From: Desulfothermus sp964427155
GTDB taxonomy: Bacteria; Desulfobacterota; Desulfovibrionia; Desulfovibrionales; Desulfothermaceae
Assembly (NCBI GenBank): GCA_964427155.1
Contig: CAYRSC010000025.1
Coordinates: forward strand, 1-64,000
Direction: 5' to 3'
Length of the DNA: 64,000 nucleotides
Below, piece by piece: positions 17,632 to 27,284 of this stretch. The first letter of the stretch is position 1; the number at the start of each line of letters is the position of its first letter. A program made the position numbers and the translations under genes. Below the pieces are notes generated by a model. That model did not search any database. It saw nothing but the letters and a program-made list of their open reading frames with translations, and was not told the DNA's origin.

Positions 17632-18507
17632 CTACTCAAGGATCTTTGCTTCCATCTCCAGGAGATAGCCAAACCTATCCAATACCCGCTCACGGGCCAC
17701 GTAGATGAGGTCCCTCACATGGGAGGGCCTTCCTCCCCCCATATTTATCAAAAAATTTGCATGCATCTCAGAGAGCTTAACCCCTCCTATCCTCAATCCC
17801 TTTAATCCAGCCCTATCCAACAAATACCCAGCTGAGGTCCCCTCAGGATTCTTAAAAAGACATCCACAGGTCTTCAAGGTCACAGGTTGGGTGGACCTTT
17901 TCCTCATATAGGCATCCCTAAACCTCTGGGTTATCTCTTTCCTATCCCCCTTTTTAAATATTGCCTCTGCCTCCCAGATGAGATAGGGCCCTTCCTCCCC
18001 CGAGACAGAAAGACTTCTATATCCAAAACTAAATCCATCCCTTTCTATCCACCTGTCCCCTAGAGAAGGTCCCCACACCCTTATCCTGGATATTACCTGG
18101 GAGATGGTAACACCAAAGGAACCTGCATTCATAAAGATAGCGCCTCCTATAGTGCCAGGGATCCCTGCCAGGTGTTCCAGCCCCCAAAGCCCCCTTCTCC
18201 TGCACCACAACAGGAGGGAGCGAAGCAATGTACCCCCATGGACCCTCACCACTGCCCTCTCCCCATCCTCCTCCAATAGATAAGGAGGATATGAGGGAAC
18301 AATGGAGAGGAGAACATAGGGGATCCTATCTCTCCCAGGGACAATATTACTTCCCTTCCCCAGGGCATATACACTTCCTTCCTCCTGTGCCAATCTCAAA
18401 AAGGCATCCCTATCACCTTCCCCTTGCAGTTGCACCAGGGCCTTTACCGTGGCAGAGATGCCAATAGTGGTGAGGGGAGCAATATCCACCTCTCTCCATA
18501 TCCTCAT
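17632..18507 (-). CDS. murB: UDP-N-acetylenolpyruvoylglucosamine reductase MurB
   Basis: FAD enzyme that reduces UDP-GlcNAc-enolpyruvate to UDP-MurNAc with NADPH. The 291-residue protein shows the FAD-binding pattern YALGKGSNIVPG (about 48-59), GLEHLAGIPGTIGGAIFMNAG (about 110-130), FGYRSL with the tyrosine loop, CGCLFKNPEG with the catalytic region, and C-terminal LSEMHANFLINMGG. The missing long Tyr loop and SAGYLLDRAGLKG fit type II/III MurB. Its start overlaps the murC stop by four bases. Confidence 0.98.
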   Translation of the reverse strand: MRIWREVDIAPLTTIGISATVKALVQLQGEGDRDAFLRLAQEEGSVYALGKGSNIVPGRDRIPYVLLSIVPSYPPYLLEEDGERAVVRVHGGTLLRSLLLWCRRRGLWGLEHLAGIPGTIGGAIFMNAGSFGVTISQVISRIRVWGPSLGDRWIERDGFSFGYRSLSVSGEEGPYLIWEAEAIFKKGDRKEITQRFRDAYMRKRSTQPVTLKTCGCLFKNPEGTSAGYLLDRAGLKGLRIGGVKLSEMHANFLINMGGGRPSHVRDLIYVARERVLDRFGYLLEMEAKILE

Positions 18508-19877
18508 ATATCTCTATCTCCCCTTAGATAGGCCTCTCCCACCTTCCAGATATCTCCAGCCCCAAGGGTAAGGACCACATCTCCCCTCTCTACCACCTCA
18601 TAGAGCGTCTCCAGACACCTGTGCAGGTCCTCACAAAACACTACCTTTACCCCACTGAACTGTCTTATTCCCCTGGCCAGGTTCTCTCCATTGACCCCCA
18701 CTATAGGTTCCTCAGAGGCAGGATATATCTCAGTAACCAGAAGTATATCCACCGCCTCAAAGCACCTGCAGAATTCTCCAAAAAGGGCCCTGGTACGGGT
18801 GAAACGATGGGGTTGAAACAGGACCACCATCCTCCTATCACCATAGAGTTCCCTGAGGGCACGCAGGGTGGTTGATATTTCAGTGGGGTGATGTCCATAA
18901 TCATCCATAACAACCACCCCATCTCTCTCTCCCTTTTTCTCCAGTCTCCTACCCACACCTTTAAATTCAGCAAGGCCCTTTAATATTGCCTCCTTGGGGA
19001 CATCTGCATACAGAGAGAGTCCAATTACACCCAGGGCATTTAATACATTATGCCTCCCTGGAAGGGAAAGAGAGACCTCTCCCCACGGATCTCCTCCCAC
19101 CTCCACCTCAAAGAGGGAGGTGGCACCCAGGTGGAGTATCCTGCCCTTTATGTAGTTTCCCTCTCCAAGGCCATAGGTAACCACAGGCCGTTTTACCCTG
19201 CAAAGTATATCCCTTATGTTGGCATCATCCCCGCACACCACATTCACCCCATAAAAGGGGATGAGGTTCAAGAATTTCACAAATGCGTCCTTTATGGAAT
19301 CAAGGTCTGGATAAAAATCCATATGATCTGCATCTATATTGGTGACTATGGACATAATGGGGAATAGACAGAGAAAGGAGCCATCTGACTCGTCTGCCTC
19401 TGCAATAAGATATTCCCCCTTTCCCAGGAGGGCGTTGGTACCATAGGCGTTTAATCTCCCTCCTATTATCACCGTGGGATCCAGTCCTGCCTCCTTGAAT
19501 ACTGTTCCAAGCAGAGAGGTGGTGGTGGTCTTTCCATGGGTCCCTGCCACGAGCAGGGCGGTTTTGTTCAATCTCATGAGTTCCGCCAGCATCTCCGCAC
19601 GAGGGATAACAGGGATGGATCGTGCCTTTGCCTCTATTATCTCAGGATTGTCTTCAGAGATGGCACTGGAATAGACAACCACATCTGCATCCTGCAGATG
19701 GGCCTTGTCATGTCCAATAAACACCTCTGCTCCCAGGGAGCGCAATCTCTTAACCACCTCTCCCTCTGAGATGTCTGACCCAGAGACCCTATATCCCAGA
19801 TTTAATAACACCTCTGCAATCCCGCTCATACCTGAGCCACCTATCCCCACCATGTGGATCTTTTTTATCTTTCTCAT
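18504..19877 (-). CDS. murC: UDP-N-acetylmuramate--L-alanine ligase MurC
   Basis: Cytoplasmic ligase adding L-Ala to UDP-MurNAc with ATP. The 457-residue protein has the N-terminal UMAG motif HMVGIGGSGMSGIAEVL, the ATP P-loop VAGTHGKTTTTSLLG (about 111-125), EADESDGSF (about 167), ITNID-equivalent IVTNIDADHMDFY and the C-terminal domain with DDYGHHPTEI (about 338) and FQPHRFTRT, which are MurC hallmarks. It lies between murG and murB; no ddl gene is present in this cluster. Confidence 0.99.
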   Translation of the reverse strand: MRKIKKIHMVGIGGSGMSGIAEVLLNLGYRVSGSDISEGEVVKRLRSLGAEVFIGHDKAHLQDADVVVYSSAISEDNPEIIEAKARSIPVIPRAEMLAELMRLNKTALLVAGTHGKTTTTSLLGTVFKEAGLDPTVIIGGRLNAYGTNALLGKGEYLIAEADESDGSFLCLFPIMSIVTNIDADHMDFYPDLDSIKDAFVKFLNLIPFYGVNVVCGDDANIRDILCRVKRPVVTYGLGEGNYIKGRILHLGATSLFEVEVGGDPWGEVSLSLPGRHNVLNALGVIGLSLYADVPKEAILKGLAEFKGVGRRLEKKGERDGVVVMDDYGHHPTEISTTLRALRELYGDRRMVVLFQPHRFTRTRALFGEFCRCFEAVDILLVTEIYPASEEPIVGVNGENLARGIRQFSGVKVVFCEDLHRCLETLYEVVERGDVVLTLGAGDIWKVGEAYLRGDRDI

Positions 19878-19893
19878 GCCCTTCCTGTTCTCC

Positions 19894-20973
19894 TCAAACC
19901 ATATTTAATATCTCTTCTGCCACCTTTACTGCGGCCTCAGGCCTTCCCAGACGGCGGGCCCTTTTGCCCATCTCCTTAAGTTTGCCAGGGATAGTTGCCA
20001 GGTCATATACCAGCTGTCCCAGCTTCTGTCCCTTCAGATACTGCTGTTCCACCATGATGGCGGCGCCTGCCTTTTCCAGAAAAGATGCATTCTTCTTCTG
20101 GTGATCATGGGTGGCGTGGGGAAATGGGATGAGTATGGAGGGCTTTCCCAGGGCTGTCAATTCTGCAATAGTAGAGGCCCCTGCCCTGCATATAACCAGA
20201 TCAGACCATCTATAGGCATCCCCCATGTCCTCTATAAAGGCCACCACCCTGGCATCTTTGACACTGAGTTCCTCATAGGCCCTCTTTACCCTCTCCAGTT
20301 CAGTCACACCTGTCTGGTGATAGATGCAAAGTCCCATCTTTTTAAAGATAGGAAGGGATTCAATCACCGCATCATTTATTCCTCTGGCCCCCTGACTTCC
20401 TCCAAAGATAAGTACATGGAGTCTTCTCCCTGCCCCTATCATAAAGGAATCTCTCTCTGAGGAGGAAGACAATAGCTCTCTCCTGATGGGGTTGCCTGTA
20501 ACCACTACCTTGAGAGGGGGAAAAAGCCCCTCCTCATCTGGAAAGGTGAGGAATATCCTGTCCACCCGCCTGGCCAATATCCTATTTGTAAGGCCAGGAA
20601 AGCTGTTTTGTTCATGTATGGCAGTTGGGATATGGAGATAAGAGGCCACATAAACCGGCGCAAATGAAGCATATCCCCCAAAACCCACAACCGCATCAGG
20701 AGAGGACCTCTTTATAAAGACAAAGGATTTCACAAGGCTTATCCCAAGCCGCACCATATTAGGTAGCATCCTTATACCCCTTCCCAGAAAACCCCTTATG
20801 GGCAATAGATAGATATCAAACCCCTGTGATGGGATAAGGGAAGATTCCTGTCCATATTTACCCCCCACAAACTGCACACGTATATCCCCCATCCTTTCTA
20901 TCTCCCCTGCTACTGCCAGGGCAGGAAAGATATGTCCCCCTGTGCCTCCTGTGGCCAATATTATCCTCTTCAT
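19894..20973 (-). CDS. murG: Lipid II synthase MurG
   Basis: Peripheral membrane glycosyltransferase (GT28) that adds GlcNAc to lipid I. The 359-residue protein begins ATGGTGGHIFPALAVA, the G-loop 1 of MurG, has G-loop 2 GFGGYASFAPVY (about 97), the conserved HEQNSFPGLTNR (about 119), LIFGGSQGARGIND (about 183) and the C-terminal CRAGASTIAELTALGKPSI with PFPHATHDHQ. Its start shares one base with the ftsW stop (TGATG), indicating coupling. Confidence 0.99.
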   Translation of the reverse strand: MKRIILATGGTGGHIFPALAVAGEIERMGDIRVQFVGGKYGQESSLIPSQGFDIYLLPIRGFLGRGIRMLPNMVRLGISLVKSFVFIKRSSPDAVVGFGGYASFAPVYVASYLHIPTAIHEQNSFPGLTNRILARRVDRIFLTFPDEEGLFPPLKVVVTGNPIRRELLSSSSERDSFMIGAGRRLHVLIFGGSQGARGINDAVIESLPIFKKMGLCIYHQTGVTELERVKRAYEELSVKDARVVAFIEDMGDAYRWSDLVICRAGASTIAELTALGKPSILIPFPHATHDHQKKNASFLEKAGAAIMVEQQYLKGQKLGQLVYDLATIPGKLKEMGKRARRLGRPEAAVKVAEEILNMV

Positions 20974-22079
20974 CAGGTCAACTTGCTAACATTTCTACGA
21001 CTTATACTGAGCATCATCCCCACTCCCATACAAAGGGAGATGAGGCTGGACCCCCCATAACTTACAAAGGGCATTGCAATCCCCTTTGGGGGCAGTATCC
21101 CCTCCACCACTGCTATATTCAGGACACCCCCAAGTACAATCAAAAAGGCAATACCCACCATGAGAAACTTGTCCCTGAGGTCCTTACAGGAGATACTAAC
21201 CCTCATGGCCCCATATAAGAGAAAAAGGAGGGCAACAAATACAAGGGTAAGCCCTATAAATCCCATCTCCTCCCCTAGCACACTCACTATAAAATCTGTA
21301 TGAGCCTCAGGGAGATAAAAGAGCTTTTGATGTCCATATCCCAGCCCTACTCCCCACAACCCCCCATGAGCAAGCCCATAAATAGATTGCACTATCTGAT
21401 ACCCACTGTCCTTTGCATGGGTAAAAGGATGAAGAAAGCCCTCCCACCTCTTCAAACGATAGGGAGAGGTGAGCACCATAAAGACCGCAGAAAAAGAAAA
21501 CAGGATAAAAGAGGATATAAGATACAACAAACGGGTCCCCCCTATAAAACTCATCATAAAAAAGATGGCAGTAATAAATACCGCCCCCCCAAAGTCCGGC
21601 TGTTTTATCAACAACACTGCAAAAATCAGTGTAAGAAGAATGGGAGGTAAAAATCCTATACTAAAACGCTTTACATGTGTCTGTTTCTCCCCAAAGAACC
21701 ATGCAAAATATATAACCAGAAATAGTTTTGCAAATTCCAGTGGCTGAATGGAAAAACTACCTATGGAAATCCAGCGCGATGCCCCACCCACTCGTTTCCC
21801 CATAGAGGTTAAAGTAATAGCCAATAGTATTAATGAACATATTATCCATATATATCTTGTCTTATAAAAGAAGGAGGTGGGTAAGAGATAACATATATAC
21901 ATTGATACAAATCCCACACTTGCAAAAAATATCTGTCGTTTTAAAAAGAAATATTCATCATTAAATCGTTGACGTGCAAAAATTCCACTGGAACTAAATA
22001 CCATTATAATGCCTATAAATATCAAAAATAATACGGGGATGAGTATATACAGGTCTATTTGATTCTTCTTATTTGACAC
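20973..22079 (-). CDS. ftsW: Peptidoglycan glycosyltransferase FtsW
   Basis: A 368-residue SEDS-family membrane protein with about ten transmembrane segments that polymerises lipid II at the septum together with FtsI. Family marks include SSSGIFA near the N-terminus, the WISIG segment QPLEFAKL (about 111), KQPDFGGA (about 159; the catalytic-region Asp), YGLAHGGLWGVGLGYGHQKL (about 226), LPEAHTDFIVSVLGEEMGF and C-terminal MPFVSYGGSSLI. Position next to murD and murG supports FtsW rather than RodA. Confidence 0.97.
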   Translation of the reverse strand: MSNKKNQIDLYILIPVLFLIFIGIIMVFSSSGIFARQRFNDEYFFLKRQIFFASVGFVSMYICYLLPTSFFYKTRYIWIICSLILLAITLTSMGKRVGGASRWISIGSFSIQPLEFAKLFLVIYFAWFFGEKQTHVKRFSIGFLPPILLTLIFAVLLIKQPDFGGAVFITAIFFMMSFIGGTRLLYLISSFILFSFSAVFMVLTSPYRLKRWEGFLHPFTHAKDSGYQIVQSIYGLAHGGLWGVGLGYGHQKLFYLPEAHTDFIVSVLGEEMGFIGLTLVFVALLFLLYGAMRVSISCKDLRDKFLMVGIAFLIVLGGVLNIAVVEGILPPKGIAMPFVSYGGSSLISLCMGVGMMLSISRRNVSKLT

Positions 22080-23358
22080 TGCAGACCTCTCCCCCTAATT
22101 TTATAAATATGTTCCTGAACTTCTCTCCCCTCTCTTCATAGGATGAAAACATATCAAAACTGGAACACCCTGGGGAAAGTAATAATATATCCCCCTTCTC
22201 TGCCCTCTCAAATAGTAGATTCACTGCTTCCTCCATCCCTGAGGTCCCATAGAAGGGAATATCCCTTCCCCATGCAGTGGCAAATATCTCCCTGCTTCTT
22301 CCATATGCGGCCACCATCTTCACCTTTTTCTTAAGGATGGGGAGGAGCCTACCTGGCTCTCCACCCTTTAAGATGCCTCCCACCACCAGCAGGATGTTGC
22401 TGGGAAAACTGGACAGGGCCGCCTCCATAGAGGCAAGGGTGGTGGATTTGGAATCATTGTAAAATGCCACGCCTTTTATATCACCTAGATACTCCAGACG
22501 ATGTGGGGGAGGAGAAAAGGAATGGAGGGCAGAGACAAACTCCCTGGGGGAGACCCCAAGCTCCTTGCATACAAGATAGGCCGCATGTATGTTTTCTCTA
22601 TTATGTCTCCCTTTGAGAGGGGAAGGGATCTCCTCATTTCCATCATAAAATATCTTTCTGGGGTGTGGATTACATCTGTCCTGATATTTCTCAAGGGATA
22701 CATTTATAATGGCCACATCTTCTCTCTTCTGATTTTTAAAGATATTTAACTTTGCCTCTATATACTCATGCATATCTGTGTGATAATCCAGATGATTTGG
22801 GGATATATTTAAAAGTACCCCAATGTGAGGTCTAAAATGGAGGATATTTTGAAGTTGAAAACTGCTCACTTCCAACAATACAATAGGTTTCTTTTGGCCA
22901 CAAAGGATATATTCACATAGAGGAATGCCATAATTTGCACCCACAAAGTGAGGTACATTAAGCAGGCTTAACACATGGTGTATTATTCCCACAGTTGTGG
23001 TCTTGCCATTAGAGCCTGTTACTGCAACCACCTTTTCCCCTTTCAAAAACCAGGAGGCCAGCTCTAGCTCAGATACCACAGGGAGATCTCTTTTTATAAG
23101 AGGTCTTATGCGATGCACAGGGACTCCAGGGCTTAGCACCACCAGGTCTGCATCCCTAAAGTGGTGGGGGCTATGTTCCCCCAGGTGTAGCTCCACTCCC
23201 ATATCTTTTATGTGTCTTTGGCGCTCCTCTCCTATGATGGAAGGGTCCCTTTCCAGGAGCACCACATCTGCCCCTTCCCTCCCACACACCTTTGCCGCGG
23301 CCAGACCTGACCTTCCAGCCCCAACCACAATTATTTTCTTATCCCTTATACTCCTCAT
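22069..23358 (-). CDS. murD: UDP-N-acetylmuramoylalanine--D-glutamate ligase MurD
   Basis: Adds D-Glu to UDP-MurNAc-L-Ala. The 429-residue protein starts with a Rossmann-like motif VVGAGRSGLAAAK, and has the P-loop AVTGSNGKTTTVGII (about 112), EVSSFQLQ (about 157), ISPNHLDYH (about 182) and the C-terminal FYNDSKSTTLASMEAAL (about 302) that is specific to MurD. It overlaps ftsW by 11 bases and follows mraY by four. Confidence 0.99.
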   Translation of the reverse strand: MRSIRDKKIIVVGAGRSGLAAAKVCGREGADVVLLERDPSIIGEERQRHIKDMGVELHLGEHSPHHFRDADLVVLSPGVPVHRIRPLIKRDLPVVSELELASWFLKGEKVVAVTGSNGKTTTVGIIHHVLSLLNVPHFVGANYGIPLCEYILCGQKKPIVLLEVSSFQLQNILHFRPHIGVLLNISPNHLDYHTDMHEYIEAKLNIFKNQKREDVAIINVSLEKYQDRCNPHPRKIFYDGNEEIPSPLKGRHNRENIHAAYLVCKELGVSPREFVSALHSFSPPPHRLEYLGDIKGVAFYNDSKSTTLASMEAALSSFPSNILLVVGGILKGGEPGRLLPILKKKVKMVAAYGRSREIFATAWGRDIPFYGTSGMEEAVNLLFERAEKGDILLLSPGCSSFDMFSSYEERGEKFRNIFIKLGGEVCSVK

Positions 23359-23362
23359 ACAA

Positions 23363-24439
23363 CTATCTCAATTTCAGGGTGCTAAGTGCCACCATTGCAA
23401 GTAAAATAGATAGTATCCAACATCTAACTATTATCTTTGACTCTGGTATGCCCTGTAATTCAAAGTGGTGATGGATGGGAGCCATACGAAAGACCCTGCC
23501 CCCCCCTGTCCACTTAAAATAGGTGACCTGGATAATAACTGATAGGGTCTCCACCACAAACAGCCCTCCCACAATGGGCAGTACCAGTTCTTGTTTACAC
23601 AATATGGCAAGAAATCCCAGGGTCCCCCCAAGACTGAGGCTACCCACATCCCCCATGAAGACCTGGGCGGGATATGCGTTAAACCACAAAAAACCAAGGC
23701 CTGCCCCCACCAGGGAGCTACAAAATACTGCGGTTTCTCCAACCCCTGGGACATAAGCCACCTGCAGATAGGCGGCCAGTTTGCTATGTCCAGCCACATA
23801 GAGAAAGATGGCGAGACAGGCACATACGATTACAGTTGGCCCTATGGCAAGACCATCTAGTCCATCGGTGAGGTTCACTGCGTTGGAGGAGCCCACCATA
23901 ATGAACAGGGCAAAGGGGACATAAAACCATCCCAGGTCAGGTTTTATCCATTTAAAGAAGGGAAAGTACAACCTGCTGGAGTATCCTGGAAGTTTTATTA
24001 ATAGGGCCACTGCAATGGTGCCAATAATCACCTGTCCCAAGAATTTTCCCTTTTTTGAGAGTCCCCGATTATGTCTCTTTACAACCTTTAGATAGTCATC
24101 TGCCAGTCCAATGGCCCCAAAACCTACAAATACGAAGATGGAAAGCCATATATAGGGATTGGTGAGATCTGCCCACAGGGATACAGATATGAGATGGGAA
24201 AGGGCAATGAGGAGCCCTCCCATGGTGGGGGTGCCTTCCTTTTTGTAGTGATTCTTTACATCTTCTTGAATATATTGTCTTATCTTCAGGTCAGAGAGCC
24301 ACCTTATTATTCTGGGTCCCAGATAGATGGAGATAATCAGGGCAGTTAACATAGCATAGATGGAACGAAAGGTTATGTATCTAAATATATTAAAAACTGA
24401 ATACACATGAGATAGGGGATAGAGGAGGAGATATATCAT
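23363..24439 (-). CDS. mraY: Phospho-N-acetylmuramoyl-pentapeptide transferase MraY
   Basis: Integral membrane enzyme making lipid I from UDP-MurNAc-pentapeptide and undecaprenyl phosphate. The 358-residue protein has KKEGTPTMGGLLI (about 66), LADDYLKV (about 111, catalytic Asp pair), NAVNLTDGLDGLAIGP (about 186), GFLWFNAYPAQVFMGDVGSL (about 249) and the C-terminal PIHHHFELQG (about 321), all diagnostic for MraY. The ATG overlaps the murF stop as ATGA. Confidence 0.99.
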   Translation of the reverse strand: MIYLLLYPLSHVYSVFNIFRYITFRSIYAMLTALIISIYLGPRIIRWLSDLKIRQYIQEDVKNHYKKEGTPTMGGLLIALSHLISVSLWADLTNPYIWLSIFVFVGFGAIGLADDYLKVVKRHNRGLSKKGKFLGQVIIGTIAVALLIKLPGYSSRLYFPFFKWIKPDLGWFYVPFALFIMVGSSNAVNLTDGLDGLAIGPTVIVCACLAIFLYVAGHSKLAAYLQVAYVPGVGETAVFCSSLVGAGLGFLWFNAYPAQVFMGDVGSLSLGGTLGFLAILCKQELVLPIVGGLFVVETLSVIIQVTYFKWTGGGRVFRMAPIHHHFELQGIPESKIIVRCWILSILLAMVALSTLKLR

Positions 24440-25815
24440 CTATATTCTCCCTCCCTTAAAGATCTTACAAACTCATCCAGTCTTATTCCCCTGGATGCCT
24501 TTATGAGCACAATGCCCCGCTCAGGGGCAACCTCCCTCCACAGCGACTCAAACTCCCTTATGTTCTTCACCTCATACACCTTTAGCCTTCCCCCTTTCCT
24601 ATTTATCCCTTTCTTTACTGCCTCAAAAAATTCCCCTTTATAAACCAGGAGGTCCACCCCTGCCTGGACCAGGACCTCTCCCAGGTGCTCATGATGACTT
24701 TCAGAATCCTTTCCAAGCTCCAGCATATCCCCCAACACCGCCACAAACTCCCCATCTCTCTTTAACCTGGCAATGTCCATAAGTACCCGCTCCATGGATA
24801 CAGGATTTGCATTGTAACAGTCATCCACCACCACCAACCCCCTGCTCTTAAATATATGGGAGCGATGTTCAGGGAGAGAGAGGGCCTCCATCCCCTGTTT
24901 TATCTCCTTTCCCCTCACCCCCAGTCTCCAACAACACACAGCAGAGGCAGTTAGGTTCTCTTCAAAGGTTGATCCTGCAAGGGGTAGCCTCACCTCTATT
25001 TCCTCTTTATCCAGGTGACATCTAAATTTCCCTTTAAAGTCACTTCCATATCCCTCAAAGGTGGAGAAATAAGGCGTTGACTTACCAAAAAAGAGGGTCT
25101 CTTTTCCCCTTTGCTCTGCCTCCCTTACCAGAAATGGATATGTATTATTTATGACTGCAAATCCCCTCTCTGAGAGATAATCCATAAGTTTTGCCTTCTC
25201 CCTTGCCACTCCCTCCACCGACCCCAGGCCCTCAAGGTGTACAGGACCTATGTTGTGAATAATCACCACGTCTGGTGCTATCATCTCCCCCAGTAGGTCC
25301 ATCTCTCCTTTTTGATTTATCCCTGCCTCCAGGACCCAAAAATCTTCGTCTCCCTTAAAATCAAATATGGAGAGGGGTACTCCTACTGTATTGTTCCAGT
25401 TCTTGAAATTTTTTCCCACCCTATGCCCAACGGAGAGGATAGAATATACCAATTCCTTGACTGTGGTCTTTCCACAGCTCCCTGTCACCCCAATCACCTT
25501 TCCCCCAAATAGATGCCTCTTATAGGTGGCCAGCCTCCTCAGGGCACCATAAGTATCCTTTACCAGGATTAAGGGGGTAGAAGGGGGAAGTTCAGGGAGC
25601 CAGCGCTCTGTCACCACCACACAGGCCCCTGCATTTACTGCATCTATGGCAAAATTATGTCCATCAAATCTTTCCCCCTGCAGGCACACAAACACATCTC
25701 CCCTGCCAACCACCCTGCTGTCGGTTCTTATCCTCCCCACTGGCATATCAGGAAATTCCAGATAGGTGCCCACTCCTTCTACTATCTGTCCAAGTCTATG
25801 TAATGAAAGTTTCAT
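24436..25815 (-). CDS. murF: UDP-N-acetylmuramoyl-tripeptide--D-alanyl-D-alanine ligase MurF
   Basis: Adds D-Ala-D-Ala to complete the UDP-MurNAc-pentapeptide. The 459-residue protein has an N-terminal substrate domain (TDSRVVGRGDVFVCLQGERFDGHNF is its recognisable start), the P-loop GVTGSCGKTTVKEL (about 109), WVLEAGINQKGEMDLLG (about 160), NIGPVHLEGLGS (about 187) and VDDCYNANPVSM (about 327). The overlap with murE is four bases. Confidence 0.99.
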   Translation of the reverse strand: MKLSLHRLGQIVEGVGTYLEFPDMPVGRIRTDSRVVGRGDVFVCLQGERFDGHNFAIDAVNAGACVVVTERWLPELPPSTPLILVKDTYGALRRLATYKRHLFGGKVIGVTGSCGKTTVKELVYSILSVGHRVGKNFKNWNNTVGVPLSIFDFKGDEDFWVLEAGINQKGEMDLLGEMIAPDVVIIHNIGPVHLEGLGSVEGVAREKAKLMDYLSERGFAVINNTYPFLVREAEQRGKETLFFGKSTPYFSTFEGYGSDFKGKFRCHLDKEEIEVRLPLAGSTFEENLTASAVCCWRLGVRGKEIKQGMEALSLPEHRSHIFKSRGLVVVDDCYNANPVSMERVLMDIARLKRDGEFVAVLGDMLELGKDSESHHEHLGEVLVQAGVDLLVYKGEFFEAVKKGINRKGGRLKVYEVKNIREFESLWREVAPERGIVLIKASRGIRLDEFVRSLREGEYR

Positions 25816-27284
25816 GAGCCCAGATACTCCAATACTACTTCTTTATCACTAAAGGGATATCTCTTCCCCCTTATCTCCTGATAATCTTCATGCCCCTTTC
25901 CAGCAATAAGTAACACATCCCTTTTGTCCATAAGTGAGATAGCCCGATTGATTGCCCTCCTCCTATCCACCTCTATTATTGTCTCCACTTCCCTATTCAT
26001 TCCCGCATACACCTCTTTTATAATAAGCTCAGGGTCCTCAAAACGGGGATTATCTGAGGTAAGTATGGCCACATCTGCATATCTACACACCACTTCTCCC
26101 ATTACAGGTCTCTTGCTTTTGTCCCTATCTCCTCCACATCCAAAGACCACAATGAGTCTATCAAAATCCATGTCCTTCAAAGAAGAGAGTACCTTCTCCA
26201 GGGCATCAGGGGTATGGGCATAGTCCACCAGGATATTGAGGTCCAGGGGATTATCTATCCTCTCCAACCTACCTGGGATAGGCCTTATCTCCCCCAGGGT
26301 ATTAAATATCCCCACGTCCAGGTCCAGGGCCACTCCAGTGGCCTCTACCGCCAGGAGGTTCATGGCATTGTGTCTTCCAATAAGGGGAAGGCTTACCTCC
26401 CATCTTCTACCCCTAAAGGAGGTAACCACCCTCATTCCCCGGGGGTGCATCTCAACGATCTCTCCCCTTACTGCATCTGAGAGGGAGATATCCGGGGAAA
26501 GCGCATATCCCAATTTCCTCTTAACTCCCAGATCTTCATTAAAGAGGATATTTCCATAGGTGTCTTCCAGATTTATAACAGCAGTCCCTGAGGGTGATAG
26601 ATAGTGCCTGAACAATCTGGACTTGGCATCAAAATATTCCTGAATATCTCTATGATAGTCCAGATGATCGTGAGAGAGGTTGGTAAAGACCGCCACGTCA
26701 AAAACAAAACCTGCCACCCTATCCTGAGAAAGGGCATGGGAAGATACCTCCATTATAACCACTTCCACCCCCTTGGAAATCATCCTGGATACCAGGGAAT
26801 GAAGTTCTAGACATGCAGGGGTGGTTAGAGAGGAGGGAAGGGAGTATTGCAACCACCTATAATTTACGGTTCCAATTACCCCCACCTTCTTACCTGCCCT
26901 TAAAAACAGGTGCTCCAAAAGATAAGAACAGGTGGTCTTTCCGTTGGTGCCGGTAATACCTATAAGGAGATAGTTGTGCTCCTGGGTTCCATAATGTACT
27001 GAGGCCAGTTCCCCAAGAGAGGAGGGGGCATCCTCCACCACAAATATCCTGTGGGCAGGGAGCCTGGAAAAGACATGCTGAGGGAGGAAATCCACAAGAG
27101 AGGAGTCTATTACCAGGTGTGTGGCCCCCCGAGCAAGGGCATCCTCTAAGAAGGGCATGTTTTTCTCCATAACCACAAAGACCCCCTCCCCACATACATC
27201 TCTGGAGTTGGACCACACACAAAGGCCTTTTCTCACCTTCTCCTTGAGGGTGCACCAATCCTTTTTATCTGTTATTGTGGGCAC
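25812..27284 (-). CDS. murE: UDP-MurNAc-L-Ala-D-Glu--2,6-diaminopimelate ligase MurE
   Basis: Adds the third residue of the stem peptide. The 490-residue protein has P-loop IGITGTNGKTTCSYLLE (about 108), EVSSHALSQDRV (about 177), TNLSHDHLDYH (about 200), VDYAHTPDALEKVL (about 349), GCGGDRDKSKRP (about 377) and DNPRFEDP (about 407). The DNPR signature indicates meso-diaminopimelate rather than lysine specificity, as expected for a Gram-negative. Its first 20 bases overlap the end of ftsI. Confidence 0.98.
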   Translation of the reverse strand: MPTITDKKDWCTLKEKVRKGLCVWSNSRDVCGEGVFVVMEKNMPFLEDALARGATHLVIDSSLVDFLPQHVFSRLPAHRIFVVEDAPSSLGELASVHYGTQEHNYLLIGITGTNGKTTCSYLLEHLFLRAGKKVGVIGTVNYRWLQYSLPSSLTTPACLELHSLVSRMISKGVEVVIMEVSSHALSQDRVAGFVFDVAVFTNLSHDHLDYHRDIQEYFDAKSRLFRHYLSPSGTAVINLEDTYGNILFNEDLGVKRKLGYALSPDISLSDAVRGEIVEMHPRGMRVVTSFRGRRWEVSLPLIGRHNAMNLLAVEATGVALDLDVGIFNTLGEIRPIPGRLERIDNPLDLNILVDYAHTPDALEKVLSSLKDMDFDRLIVVFGCGGDRDKSKRPVMGEVVCRYADVAILTSDNPRFEDPELIIKEVYAGMNREVETIIEVDRRRAINRAISLMDKRDVLLIAGKGHEDYQEIRGKRYPFSDKEVVLEYLGS